DNA of 64,000 bases, from the NCBI GenBank assembly GCA_024280885.1, contig JAJRPF010000020.1:150697-214696 (forward strand), written 5' to 3'. The stretch comes from Planctomycetota bacterium. GTDB lineage: Bacteria > Planctomycetota > JAJSAM01 > JAJVHW01. Positions within the stretch are counted from its first letter, which is position 1. Each line of letters starts with the position of its first letter. The translations under genes and the position numbers were made by a program. Below the pieces are notes generated by a model. The model saw nothing but the letters and a program-made list of their open reading frames with translations, was not told the origin of the DNA and did no database searches. Below are positions 35,386 through 43,646 of the stretch, one piece after another.

Positions 35386-36372
35386 ATGTCGTTCCCCATC
35401 GATCGTCCGCGTCGCCTGCGGCGGACGGAGTCCGTGCGCCGTCTCGTACGGGAGACCGACGTACTCCCGCGGCACCTGATCCAACCGCTCTTCGTCGAAG
35501 AGGGGAGCGGGATCAAGTCGCCGATCAGCACATTGGCGGGCCAGTTCCGATGGTCGCCCGACACGGTGGGCGGCGTTGCGCGCGAGTGCGCAGAACTCGG
35601 TCTTCCCGCTGTGCTGCTCTTCGGTATTCCTGCCAAGAAGGACGCGCTCGGCAGCGAGGCTTGGAATGCCGACGGAGTCGTGCAGCAGGCCGTGCGGGCT
35701 ATCCGCGATGCCGCGCCAGGGCTTGTCATCATGTGCGATCTCTGTGCGTGCGAGTACACGTCCCACGGTCAGTGCGGTGTCTTCGAGGGCGGTGAAGTCC
35801 AGAACGATCCAACGCTCGAGCTCTACGCGAAGACGGCGCTCTCGTACGCCGAGGCGGGTGCCGACTTCGTCGCGCCGAGTGGGATGATGGACGGCACGGT
35901 CGGTGCGTTGCGGGCAGCGCTCGATGACGCGGGGCACGCGTCCGTGGCGATCCTCTCGTACGCCGTGAAGTACGCGTCGGCGTTCTACGGCCCGTTCCGC
36001 GAGGCCGCCGACAGCGCGCCGCAAGAGGGCGATCGGCGGGGCTATCAGATGGACCCCGGCAACGCGCGTGAGGGATTGCGTGAGGCGGCCCTCGACGAGT
36101 TGGAGGGGGCCGACATCTTGATGGTGAAGCCTGCCGGTCCCTACCTCGACGTGATCACGCGTCTGCGCGAGCGCACCGACCTTCCACTCGCCGCCTATCA
36201 GGTGAGTGGTGAGTACGCGTCGATCATGCACGCCGGTGCGGCCGGGTTGCTCGACGGCGATGCGGCCATGCTCGAAGCGGTGCGCGGGATCCGGCGTGCC
36301 GGCGCCGACATCGTCGTGACGTACGCCGCGCTCGATCTCGCGCGCCGCTATCGCGATCACGGAACGCTCTGA
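35386..36372 (+). CDS. hemB: Delta-aminolevulinic acid dehydratase (porphobilinogen synthase)
   Basis: HemB condenses two 5-aminolevulinates to porphobilinogen. The 328-residue enzyme shows the zinc-binding cysteine cluster DLCACEYTSHGQCG, the first active-site lysine in SYAVKYASAFYGPFREA and the Schiff-base lysine in ILMVKPAGPYLD, plus AYQVSGEYA. The cysteine cluster indicates the zinc-dependent class. AAGGAGAG precedes the ATG. Confidence 0.97.
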   Translation: MSFPIDRPRRLRRTESVRRLVRETDVLPRHLIQPLFVEEGSGIKSPISTLAGQFRWSPDTVGGVARECAELGLPAVLLFGIPAKKDALGSEAWNADGVVQQAVRAIRDAAPGLVIMCDLCACEYTSHGQCGVFEGGEVQNDPTLELYAKTALSYAEAGADFVAPSGMMDGTVGALRAALDDAGHASVAILSYAVKYASAFYGPFREAADSAPQEGDRRGYQMDPGNAREGLREAALDELEGADILMVKPAGPYLDVITRLRERTDLPLAAYQVSGEYASIMHAGAAGLLDGDAAMLEAVRGIRRAGADIVVTYAALDLARRYRDHGTL

Positions 36373-36416
36373 GACGCTGCGCTGCGCGGAGCCACGACCA
36401 CTATTCGGAGAATCAG

Positions 36417-37727
36417 ATGAGCCGCAATGAGTCCCTCTTCGCCGCCGCCCGAGAAGTCCTGCCCGGCGGAGTGTCTTCGCCCGTGCGCGCGTACCAGTCG
36501 GTGGGCGGCACGCCGCTCACGATCCGCAGCGGCAAAGGCGCGCTGGTCAAGGACGCCGATGGTCGGACCTATGTGGACATGGTCTGCGGCTGGGGCGCGC
36601 AGATCCTCGGGCACGCCGACGAGCGCGTGGTCGCGGCGCTGCGCCGTCGCGCCGGGCGTGGCACGGTCTTCGGAGCTCCGGCGATCGAAGAGACGCAGCT
36701 CGCGCGACTGATCCTACCGGCACTCCCTGGACACGATCGCGTGCGCTTCGTGAACAGCGGTACCGAGGCGACCATGTCGGCGTTGCGACTGGCGCGCGCG
36801 GCGACCGGGCGCGATCTGATCGTCAAGTTCGCGGGTTGCTATCACGGTCACTCCGATGCGCTGCTCTCCTCGGCCGACTCCGGGGCCTTGACACTCGGCA
36901 CGCCCGACTCGCCCGGCGTGCCCGCGGCGTGGGCGGCGACGACTCTGACGGCGACCTACAACGATCTCGAATCCGTGCGCGCGCTCTTCGCCGCGCACGA
37001 GGATCGCATCGCAGCCGTGATCGTCGAACCGGTCGTTGGGAACATGGGCTGCATCCCGCCGCGGGACGGCTTCTTGCAGGGCCTGCGCGAGATCACGCGG
37101 GCGAGCGGCGCATTGCTCGTGATCGACGAGGTGATGACCGGCTTCCGCGTCGCGTGGGGCGGCGCGCAGGTGCGCTTTGGCGTGCAGCCGGATCTGACGT
37201 GCCTTGGCAAGGTGATCGGCGGCGGAATGCCGGTCGGCGCGTACGCAGGGCCCGCGCAGTTGATGGATCAGGTCGCACCGGCGGGCCCCGTCTATCAGGC
37301 GGGAACGCTCTCGGGCAATCCGATCTCGATGGTCGCCGGGATCGCGACCCTGCGTCGGATGCGCGCGCCGGATGCGTACGCGCAACTCGAGCAAAGGGCG
37401 GCAGCCATCGAAGAGGTTCTGTCGTCGGCGGCGCGCGCTGCCGGAGTCCCGATCCGCATCCAGCGCGTCGGCGCAATGCTGACCGTCTTCTTCACCGAGA
37501 GCGACGCCGCCTCCAGCGAGCCGATCTGCAACCTCGAGCAGGTCACCGCGACGCGACTCGATCGTTTCGGTACCTGGCACTTGGCCCTGCGCGAGCATGG
37601 TGTCTCGTGGCCGCCTTCAGGCTACGAGGCCGCGTTCCTCACTCTCGCACACGACGGAGAGGTCGTCACCCGTCTCGCGACGGCCGCCAAGGCGGCGTTC
37701 GAGGCCGTCGCCGCCTCCGGCGCCTGA
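36417..37727 (+). CDS. hemL: Glutamate-1-semialdehyde 2,1-aminomutase
   Basis: HemL converts glutamate-1-semialdehyde to 5-aminolevulinate using PLP. The 436-residue protein has the class III aminotransferase layout: VNSGTEATMSALRLARA, CYHGHSD, the cofactor Asp in VIDEVMTGFRV and the Schiff-base Lys265 in LGKVIGGGMPVG. A CGGAGAA site precedes the ATG. Last gene of the operon. Its final 12 codons recur as a 37-bp direct repeat at 39890-39926, beyond an insertion-like segment. Confidence 0.97.
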   Translation: MSRNESLFAAAREVLPGGVSSPVRAYQSVGGTPLTIRSGKGALVKDADGRTYVDMVCGWGAQILGHADERVVAALRRRAGRGTVFGAPAIEETQLARLILPALPGHDRVRFVNSGTEATMSALRLARAATGRDLIVKFAGCYHGHSDALLSSADSGALTLGTPDSPGVPAAWAATTLTATYNDLESVRALFAAHEDRIAAVIVEPVVGNMGCIPPRDGFLQGLREITRASGALLVIDEVMTGFRVAWGGAQVRFGVQPDLTCLGKVIGGGMPVGAYAGPAQLMDQVAPAGPVYQAGTLSGNPISMVAGIATLRRMRAPDAYAQLEQRAAAIEEVLSSAARAAGVPIRIQRVGAMLTVFFTESDAASSEPICNLEQVTATRLDRFGTWHLALREHGVSWPPSGYEAAFLTLAHDGEVVTRLATAAKAAFEAVAASGA

Positions 37728-37729
37728 TC
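37693..37729 (+). repeat. Direct repeat 1: hemL 3' end (att-like left boundary)
   Basis: CGGCGTTC-gag-GCCGTCGCCGCCTCCGGCG-cc-TGATC is repeated at 39890-39926 with 33 of 37 matches, including a 19-base identical core. The copy here is part of hemL (AFEAVAASGA, stop). The distal copy reads AFHAVAASGD, stop, in the same frame. The pair brackets about 2.2 kb. Confidence 0.85.
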
Positions 37730-38408
37730 CCGATAGTGTATCGCTTGTTGGGAGGGAGACTGCCAAGGGGGCGGAAACTGCCAACGGGTCCTAAAGGGAA
37801 TTGGGATAGCCCGACTGCGGGAACCCCCGCAAGGGGGATCGGCTCGACCAGGGCATGTTCGCACGCCGGGAAGTCCCGAGGAGCGACCACACTTCAACGT
37901 CTGGGACTTCTCGCGGGGGAAGCGGAAACGTGGCGGCGTCAGCGGGGCCGTTTCTGACGTTGTGATCGACGATCACGCCCTCGCATCGCCGTTCATCGGA
38001 TGATGACGAATCAGCCGCCTCGCCAACATCAAGATCAGAGTTCGGCCGCCGCTCTGGATCCGGCCAGAAGAGAGCCCCCAGGGCTCGGATCGTACGCGGG
38101 CGTCGGCGGCCCACGTAGCCTCGCGTTGCAACGTCGCCGCTCCGCCGGGACCGGGGACGGCGAGGCGGCTTCCCGAGGTCGCCGGAGACGCTGCTCGGTC
38201 CCCGTCGAGCGGCGGACCGAGGGCGTTAGCTACTCTCCGAGCCAGCTAGACCGCCCTCGCCGGGTACCATCCCGTTTCGGCGTCCGCACTCGTCCTCTTC
38301 AGCGCGCGGACACCGTGCATCTGCCGCCGCTGGCGCGGCCGTGAGACGCGTCGCAGGGGGACGGCGCGGCGCAGAGTGTCACGGGGCGGGCGATCGACTT
38401 CGTGGCGC
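37730..38408. other. Non-coding region with a cluster of small hairpins
   Basis: No credible gene. Hairpins seen: CCCCC-GCAA-GGGGG with a GNRA loop (37824-37837); GAAGTCCC/GGGACTTC (37870-37877, 37903-37910); CGTCAG/CTGACG (37937-37942, 37954-37959); and GTGATC-GAC-GATCAC (37962-37976). The cluster within 37820-37980 could be a small RNA or hemL 3' structures. It matches no RNA family I recognise (not RNase P, tmRNA, 6S or SRP). The rest, to 38408, shows nothing. Confidence 0.5.
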
Positions 38409-38458
38409 GAGCCTGGCACTTCGCATAGCGTTCAGACCGAAAAATTGAGCCTGGCACC
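38409..38458. repeat. REP-like element C (left inverted repeat of the cassette)
   Basis: The 50-bp element begins GAGCCTGGCACTTCGCATAG and ends ATTGAGCCTGGCACC. Its reverse complement matches 39732-39781 at 42 of 50 positions, so the two form long inverted repeats around a two-gene cassette. The TGAGCCTGGCAC word is shared with the palindromes ending the long repeats. Confidence 0.85.
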
Positions 38459-38557
38459 GTATTTCATAGGTGGAAGTCGCACGTCGTCGGCAGCCTCCCC
38501 ATTGACACGCGGTTCTCCGGCGCGAAGAGGGCCCCCCGCGGGTACACTAGCGATCCA

Positions 38558-38884
38558 ATGGACGTTGTGCGCCTCGCCAGGGATCGAGACAAGACCGGCC
38601 TATGGCCGCTGGGTCAAGAGGGCGGCCAGTGGGCGACTACCGCTGAAGAGGCGTCGCACTACTTCAGTGTTCCGGTCAGGGGCCGTCGATTGATTATGGG
38701 GTCCGATGCATATCGAGCAGCAGCTCGGACCGCGCTGCCGAAAGGCCAGCAGCCCTTCTACCCGTTCATGTGGAGTCGCAAGATCCACGTCCCATCTGGC
38801 ACGAAGAAACAGGCCGGGTTAGCTGAGGCGGAGTTCGGCATGCCGGGCGGCGCCGTTGAGTACAAGTTCTTAGATCCGAGGTAG
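38558..38884 (+). CDS. Small unknown protein, possible orphan toxin domain
   Basis: The 108-residue protein has no signal or membrane segment. I do not recognise it with confidence. Its end (VPSGTKKQAGLAEAEFGMPG then GAVEYKF) recalls the last motif of several polymorphic-toxin C-terminal domains, such as TNT-like NAD glycohydrolases, where a G-x-x-x-x-x-FGxPGGG-x-Y segment closes the fold; this is recollection, not a search result. It uses TTA, ATA and AGG codons, rare in neighbouring genes. No delivery domain is attached. A TACACT hexamer (38543-38548) would give a nearly leaderless message. It is followed 6 bp later by the partner gene. Confidence 0.5.
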   Translation: MDVVRLARDRDKTGLWPLGQEGGQWATTAEEASHYFSVPVRGRRLIMGSDAYRAAARTALPKGQQPFYPFMWSRKIHVPSGTKKQAGLAEAEFGMPGGAVEYKFLDPR

Positions 38885-38890
38885 TCGCAG

Positions 38891-39568
38891 GTGTTTGATC
38901 GACTCGCACCGGAGATCGCAACGCAGATCGCTCAGATGCCTGAGAGCGGTGATCTGTTCTGGATCGTCCGAGTCCAACTGGCCGATGGTCGCGCGTACCG
39001 CAACGTTCACATCGACTACAAATGGCGGTGCGGCAACGAGGGTACGCAGTTGTTCAGACTCCGAGATGTCATCGCGGTTAAGTGGGACGGCCTCTGCGTC
39101 CAACGCGGTATGACGCGGCCTGATCCGGTCGACGACATTCACGCCGAGAGCTTGAACGAGTACTACTGGGGCTACTACTTTGACGCCGCTTCGGGAGTTT
39201 GGAAGCTCCTAACGCCGGAGTGGATGCGCACGTCACGGAGTCCCGGGTTCGGAGCGGTCTTCTCGCGCACGCTGATTCAGAGAGACCTGTTGCTGCACGA
39301 GCACTCCGAGTGCGTCGATGCGCTCAGGGCGTGCGGTGCCAACGACGCCGCAGCCGATCTCGCCGCAGCGCTCAACTCCAATCTCGACGCGACAGCGCAC
39401 AGCGAGTTTCACCGCGATTTGAGCGCGACACTCGCCAGAGTGCTCGCGGCGAACGCGGGACTCTCGGCGAGCTTGAGGAGCCGATTGCGGTCGCTGCTCG
39501 ACTGGATCGGCCGTTGGCGCGAGCCGCCCGGTCTCCCGGGCACGAGATGGGACCCTCCCGCGAACTAG
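38891..39568 (+). CDS. Unknown protein paired with the small gene, possible immunity/antitoxin
   Basis: The 225-residue protein begins at a GTG 6 bp after the previous stop, with GAGG about 9 bases upstream, so the two are a transcriptional pair. The N-terminal half is beta-rich (LFWIVRVQLADGRAYRNVHI, FRLRDVIAVKWDG), a pattern common in immunity-type proteins. The C-terminal half is helical and Ala/Leu/Arg-rich. No enzyme motif or signal peptide is seen. The immunity role is inferred from gene order and the cassette setting. Confidence 0.5.
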   Translation: MFDRLAPEIATQIAQMPESGDLFWIVRVQLADGRAYRNVHIDYKWRCGNEGTQLFRLRDVIAVKWDGLCVQRGMTRPDPVDDIHAESLNEYYWGYYFDAASGVWKLLTPEWMRTSRSPGFGAVFSRTLIQRDLLLHEHSECVDALRACGANDAAADLAAALNSNLDATAHSEFHRDLSATLARVLAANAGLSASLRSRLRSLLDWIGRWREPPGLPGTRWDPPAN

Positions 39569-39731
39569 TACAGGTCTGCGGAAGTTCGTCGTACGTCTTG
39601 CCGATATGGATTGGCATGCCCCCCGCCCCCCCCCCCCCGCCGCCGCGTCGCGGTCCGCGTCCTCCCGCAATCGAACTTGCAGCGGACGAGCGCGCGAGAT
39701 GTGGTGCCCGAGGTACGGTGCCACGAGATAC

Positions 39732-39781
39732 GGCGCCAGGCTCAAAGTTTCGGTTTGAGCGCTATGCCGAGTGCCAGGTTC
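39732..39781. repeat. REP-like element D (right inverted repeat of the cassette)
   Basis: The 50-bp element begins GGCGCCAGGCTCAAAGTTTC and ends CCGAGTGCCAGGTTC. It is the inverted counterpart of 38409-38458 (42 of 50 matches). Confidence 0.85.
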
Positions 39782-39889
39782 GATCCGGACTTGAGCTTCC
39801 CGCGGACGTAACCTGCTGCCGTCTCGTGCGACCTAGTGCATGGAGGTTTCATCCATGCGTTCACCCCGAGACGACTACCCCCGAGCCGA

Positions 39890-39926
39890 CGGCGTTCCAT
39901 GCCGTCGCCGCCTCCGGCGATTGATC
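39890..39926 (+). repeat. Direct repeat 2: displaced copy of the hemL 3' end (att-like right boundary)
   Basis: It matches 37693-37729 at 33 of 37 bases with a 19-base identical core. In the same frame it encodes AFHAVAASGD and a stop, compared with AFEAVAASGA and a stop in hemL. This is the pattern left when an element integrates at a gene 3' end and carries in a replacement end. Confidence 0.8.
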
Positions 39927-39991
39927 GACTCCGGCGAGCGACTGGTCGAGGGGCGGGTCCGGCGCACCGTTCGTGACCGCGCGGGCCGCCC

Positions 39992-40007
39992 GACCGGCCC
40001 TCCGGTC
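39992..40007 (-). terminator. Hairpin after the metallopeptidase gene
   Basis: GACCGG-CCCT-CCGGTC, a 6-bp stem, lies 11 bp past the stop of the minus-strand gene at 40019. There is no T-run. Confidence 0.4.
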
Positions 40008-40018
40008 GTCACGGCTTG

Positions 40019-41056
40019 TCATGGCTTCTCACGAAGCCAGGCGCGCACCGTGTCGGTGCGTGCCTTCAGCCGCTTGTTGTGGCGTTCTGGGAAGCGCACG
40101 CTGATCTCGTCCGCGCGCTCTACATCCGCGCGCACCGCCGCGGCGCTGGCGCCGCTCAGCATGCGCTCTTCGGCGCGTCGGTAGAGTTCGTACGCGAGAG
40201 GGTGCTCGCCGCGGTACCAGGTATCCGCGCGCATGAGCGCGTCAATCTGCCGGAGTGTCGCGGCGTTGATCCCGTCGGCGCCCTTGCGCAATTCGAGTCC
40301 GAGCCCGATCTCGATCATCGCTCGCTCGCTCGCGCCGAGTACGAACTGCTGGCCGTCGGCTTTCCACAACCGCATGGCGGAGAGGGACGAACCGGAATGC
40401 CACGCGCCAAGGGCGTGGCCGAATTCGTGGATGATCGTCTCGTGATCGTAGAGCCAGGAGTCGCCGGGTGCCGTTGGACGCATCGTGACGAAGCGCCCGA
40501 AGTAGGGCGCATATCCGCGCTCGTAGTCGCGCTGCGGTGGGGACTGTCCGGTCAGAAAGAGCGTCATCTCGCTCTCGTCCGAGACAAGGGAGCGCAACGA
40601 GTCCGAGAGATCCAGCAGATCGTGCGCGTTGTCGTCGCTCTCGCACGGCGCCGTACTCTCGACGACGAACCCGACTCCGAACTCGCGTTGGAAGTACTCC
40701 GAGAGGACGGCGACGAGGGCCGCTGCGTCGCGCTCCCAGTGCGGCCGCGCGCGATACTCTTCGTCCACGAGGAGATGGATGCCGATCGTGTGGAGCGTCT
40801 GCGGTGCCGCCGTCAGAGGCGTCGTCGACAAGTACTCCTCCCACTCTCGCGCTGCCTCTGACGGTGTGCGCACGACTTGCTGGCGGCTCGGCGTCATTCG
40901 CGGCAGGGCCTTCCGCGACGAGAGCTCGATCCACGCGAACGCCGCGAGTGCGCAGACGCAGACCATGACGACGCCGGCCAGGACGATGGCGATGGCGACC
41001 TGCAGGGCGCCATTCGAACCCTCCCGACGTTCGCTCCCGGTATCGTCTCCATGCAT
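40019..41056 (-). CDS. Membrane-anchored metzincin-like zinc metallopeptidase
   Basis: The 345-residue protein has one N-terminal membrane helix (about 18-43), so the catalytic part should lie outside the cytoplasm. The zinc site is H210-E211-F-G-H214-A-L-G217-A-W-H220, a full HExxHxxGxxH metzincin signature, with a possible Met-turn at SAM (226-228). The rest has no recognised domain, and no pro-peptide is evident. The subfamily is unclear; the archaemetzincin cysteine motif is absent. It is divergent from the second metallopeptidase gene (115-bp gap). Confidence 0.78.
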   Translation of the reverse strand: MHGDDTGSERREGSNGALQVAIAIVLAGVVMVCVCALAAFAWIELSSRKALPRMTPSRQQVVRTPSEAAREWEEYLSTTPLTAAPQTLHTIGIHLLVDEEYRARPHWERDAAALVAVLSEYFQREFGVGFVVESTAPCESDDNAHDLLDLSDSLRSLVSDESEMTLFLTGQSPPQRDYERGYAPYFGRFVTMRPTAPGDSWLYDHETIIHEFGHALGAWHSGSSLSAMRLWKADGQQFVLGASERAMIEIGLGLELRKGADGINAATLRQIDALMRADTWYRGEHPLAYELYRRAEERMLSGASAAAVRADVERADEISVRFPERHNKRLKARTDTVRAWLREKP

Positions 41057-41171
41057 CGACTCAGGGTACGCCGCTCAGGGTACGCCGCGGAGTCGCTTCC
41101 GGAACGCTCCGTCGCCGAGACGCACGCGGAACGGTTACGATCTCGGGTAGGCAACGGGGGCGAAGCGTAGA

Positions 41172-42620
41172 ATGAGAATCACCGTGAAGATCAGCGCGTG
41201 GATGATGGTCGGCCTGATCGGTCTGGTTGGCCTGGCGGCCTTCGTGGGCAGCGCCGCGCGCGCGCAGGATCGCTTCGATTCGCGCAAGGTGAAGTCGCTC
41301 GCGGACTCCAACAAGAAGAAGCGCAAGGTCCTGATCGAGTCGGGACATCGTCACCTCAAGCTGGGGATCTGGTGTCGTGACCAAGGCCTCGTCTCGCAGG
41401 CGAGCATGGAGTTCATCCGGGCGGTCGAGGTCTCGGAGCATCGTCATCCGGGTGCGCAGAAAGTGCTCTCGATCATGCGTTCACTCGGTGACGACTTCTG
41501 GAAGAAGCGCCGCCGCAAGACGCACACGAGACTCCTCGAGCAGTACGAGAAGCGGACCGCGAAGGCGACGCAGCAAGCCGAGAAGGCGCGCTTCGGTCTC
41601 GCGAAGTGGGCCTACGGCAAGGGTCTCGACGAGGGCAAGCAGGAGTTCCTGCGTCTGCTGGAATTGAACGACGCGCCGCTCACGCTTGACAAGAAAGGCC
41701 AGGTCGTCCTCCCGGCGGGTGCGCTGCCGCTCGATCTCTCGCAGGAGATTGAGGGCGCGGCCGTCACGATCAATGACCGACTCTGGGTTCGCGATCGCTT
41801 TCTCTCGAAGATCCCCAACGTCTCAGCGATCCACGAGGTCGAGAGCGATCGCATTCGCGTCCGGAGTCAAGTCAGCGTGGAGCAGGCCCAAGCCGTATTG
41901 GATATCTGCACGGCGCTCCTGCCCTTCATCACCGACGACACCGGCGGACGTCCACAGCAGCGCATGAACGTCTTCGTGTTCGCCGATCGCAAGACGTACG
42001 AGGGCTATCTCGAAGCGCTCGACATGCTGAGCCACAAACGGGCCGCGGGACTGGCATTCAGCGGCGCGAACATGGCACTCGTGAACGGCGACGGGCGCAG
42101 CGAGGACGAGACACTCGGCATCGCTCTGCACGAGGTCGCGCACCTCTTCATGTACGGCGTCACGCGTTCGATGATGCCGAGTTGGTACTCCGAGGGCTTT
42201 GCGGAGACGTACGGCGGGCAGGGCTGTTACGAGTGGAAGGACGGTACGCTCGTGACGCACGGCGTCATGGCCGCGAACCGCGTCAATCGCTTGAAGACCG
42301 ACGCGGGTTTCATTCCGTTGCGGACGTTCTTCGCGGGGAACGCGCTGGCGCTCATCAACTCGGATTTGAAGAAGGCCTCCAACTTCTACACCCAGTCTTG
42401 GGCCTTCGTCCGGTTCATGCGCGAGGGCGCTGGCGACGCGATCCGCAACCGCTTCGGGATCTGGGAAGACACATGCCGTGGCAAGGCACTTGGCGCCGTC
42501 TTCGATCAACCCACGGAGAACGGCGACGCGAAGCCGTCGCAGCAACTCTTCGAAGAGATGTTCGGTGCCGAGATCGATGAGTTGGAGGTCGCGTTCAGGG
42601 AGTACCTCGGCACGTTGTAG
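41172..42620 (+). CDS. Secreted gluzincin-type (HExxH) peptidase, DUF1570-like
   Basis: The 482-residue protein has a signal peptide (ISAWMMVGLIGLVGLAAFVG, SAARAQ). A charged helical N-terminal part (35-190) with TPR-like character is followed by a C-terminal peptidase domain. Zinc motif H320-E-V-A-H324 is followed by WYSEGFAETYGG, whose glutamate (341 or 345) would be the third ligand, as in gluzincins. The pattern fits DUF1570-type putative peptidases common in Planctomycetota. It ends 8 bp from the convergent rtcA stop. Confidence 0.82.
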   Translation: MRITVKISAWMMVGLIGLVGLAAFVGSAARAQDRFDSRKVKSLADSNKKKRKVLIESGHRHLKLGIWCRDQGLVSQASMEFIRAVEVSEHRHPGAQKVLSIMRSLGDDFWKKRRRKTHTRLLEQYEKRTAKATQQAEKARFGLAKWAYGKGLDEGKQEFLRLLELNDAPLTLDKKGQVVLPAGALPLDLSQEIEGAAVTINDRLWVRDRFLSKIPNVSAIHEVESDRIRVRSQVSVEQAQAVLDICTALLPFITDDTGGRPQQRMNVFVFADRKTYEGYLEALDMLSHKRAAGLAFSGANMALVNGDGRSEDETLGIALHEVAHLFMYGVTRSMMPSWYSEGFAETYGGQGCYEWKDGTLVTHGVMAANRVNRLKTDAGFIPLRTFFAGNALALINSDLKKASNFYTQSWAFVRFMREGAGDAIRNRFGIWEDTCRGKALGAVFDQPTENGDAKPSQQLFEEMFGAEIDELEVAFREYLGTL

Positions 42621-42628
42621 GCAGAACG

Positions 42629-43642
42629 CTATTTGACCGTCACGCGCGCGGTCGTCTCCGTATCCGGTTCGATTTCGATCGCTACCCCGAGCCACTCGCG
42701 CAGCAGTGTGGCGTTGGTGGTCACATGATCGTCCACCGGATGGAGCGTGCGGAACGAACCGCCGGCTCCGATGGCCATCGGGAGCAAAAGTTGATCGGCA
42801 AGATGGCGTCCGACGGGGACACCCGCGGCGATGTAGGCGAGTGCTTGACGCGCCGCGAGTTCTGCGACGCGCTCGGCGCGCACCCCGCGTTGGCCGAACG
42901 CGGCGAAGACGGCCGTCAACGCATCGCTCTCGACTTCGAGAAGGATGACGTTCCCGGGGCCCTGACGCTGCGGGAGCTCCTCGATGCGGAACGCATCCGG
43001 GCCCCAATCGGTGAGCTCGGCAAGGGCCGCCACCTCGCGCGTCGCGGCCCCTGGCGGAATGCGTGAGACGAGCACGCGGCCGGTCGTCGAGAGCACGTTC
43101 CCGCGCTCCAGCACTTCGAGGCGCTTGAGCCGCGGAGCCGGTGTGACGTCAACCGTGAAGCGACCGCCGCCCGCGGGGTAGAAGCCGTGCCGCGTGAGGC
43201 GCGCCGAGCATGTCGGGCCCATGCGCTCGATGAGCGGGAGAAACGTGCGCTCCAGGAAGTCGAAGGGCGGTGCCCACTGGTTGTGTGTGCCGCCTCGGAG
43301 GACGATGTGCGACGGCTTCTCGGCGGTCAGCAGTGCTGGGAGGACGGTCTGCAGGACGAGGCCCGCGGAGCCCGCTGTCGCGATGTGGAACTCGTGCTGA
43401 CCGGCACAGACGCCGGCCGGTCGAAACGTCACGGACGTCGATCCGAGTTCGTCGCCCGTGACCTGCGCCACGCCGACAGCTGCCGCCGCGCGGACGGCCG
43501 TGAGATGCTGGCGCATGAGTCCCGGCCGCTTGCGACCGGCGCGGATGGCGTTGATGCGGAACGGTTCGCCGGTCACGATCGAGAGCGCGAGGGACGATCT
43601 CAGGATCTGCCCCCCGCCCACCGATCCGTCGATGACGCGCAT
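42629..43642 (-). CDS. rtcA: RNA 3'-terminal phosphate cyclase
   Basis: RtcA converts RNA 3'-phosphate to a 2',3'-cyclic phosphate via an adenylated intermediate. The 337-residue protein has the family start DGSVGGGQILRSSLALS and later ATAGSAGLVLQTVLPALL, HGFYPAGGG, HLADQLLLPMAIG and HVTTN, whose histidine matches the adenylated residue region in E. coli RtcA. It lies 4 bp downstream of rtcB on the same strand, forming an rtcBA RNA-repair operon controlled by RtcR. Confidence 0.95.
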   Translation of the reverse strand: MRVIDGSVGGGQILRSSLALSIVTGEPFRINAIRAGRKRPGLMRQHLTAVRAAAAVGVAQVTGDELGSTSVTFRPAGVCAGQHEFHIATAGSAGLVLQTVLPALLTAEKPSHIVLRGGTHNQWAPPFDFLERTFLPLIERMGPTCSARLTRHGFYPAGGGRFTVDVTPAPRLKRLEVLERGNVLSTTGRVLVSRIPPGAATREVAALAELTDWGPDAFRIEELPQRQGPGNVILLEVESDALTAVFAAFGQRGVRAERVAELAARQALAYIAAGVPVGRHLADQLLLPMAIGAGGSFRTLHPVDDHVTTNATLLREWLGVAIEIEPDTETTARVTVK

Positions 43643-43646
43643 CGCG

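Larger units (their letters stand above)
39569..40018. other. Right flank of the cassette, non-coding
   Basis: No gene supported. It holds a run of 13 C residues (39626-39638), the right REP-like inverted repeat (39732-39781), the distal hemL-like direct repeat (39890-39926) and a hairpin (39992-40007). Confidence 0.6.

Noticed and set aside
37728..38408. Known housekeeping RNA (RNase P, tmRNA, 6S, SRP) in the gap after hemL
   Set aside because: None of the conserved core sequences of these RNAs is present; only generic hairpins were seen.
38502..38548. TTGACA ... TACACT as a sigma-70 promoter for the cassette
   Set aside because: The hexamers are 35 bp apart, far outside the 16-18 bp range; only the TACACT could serve as a -10.
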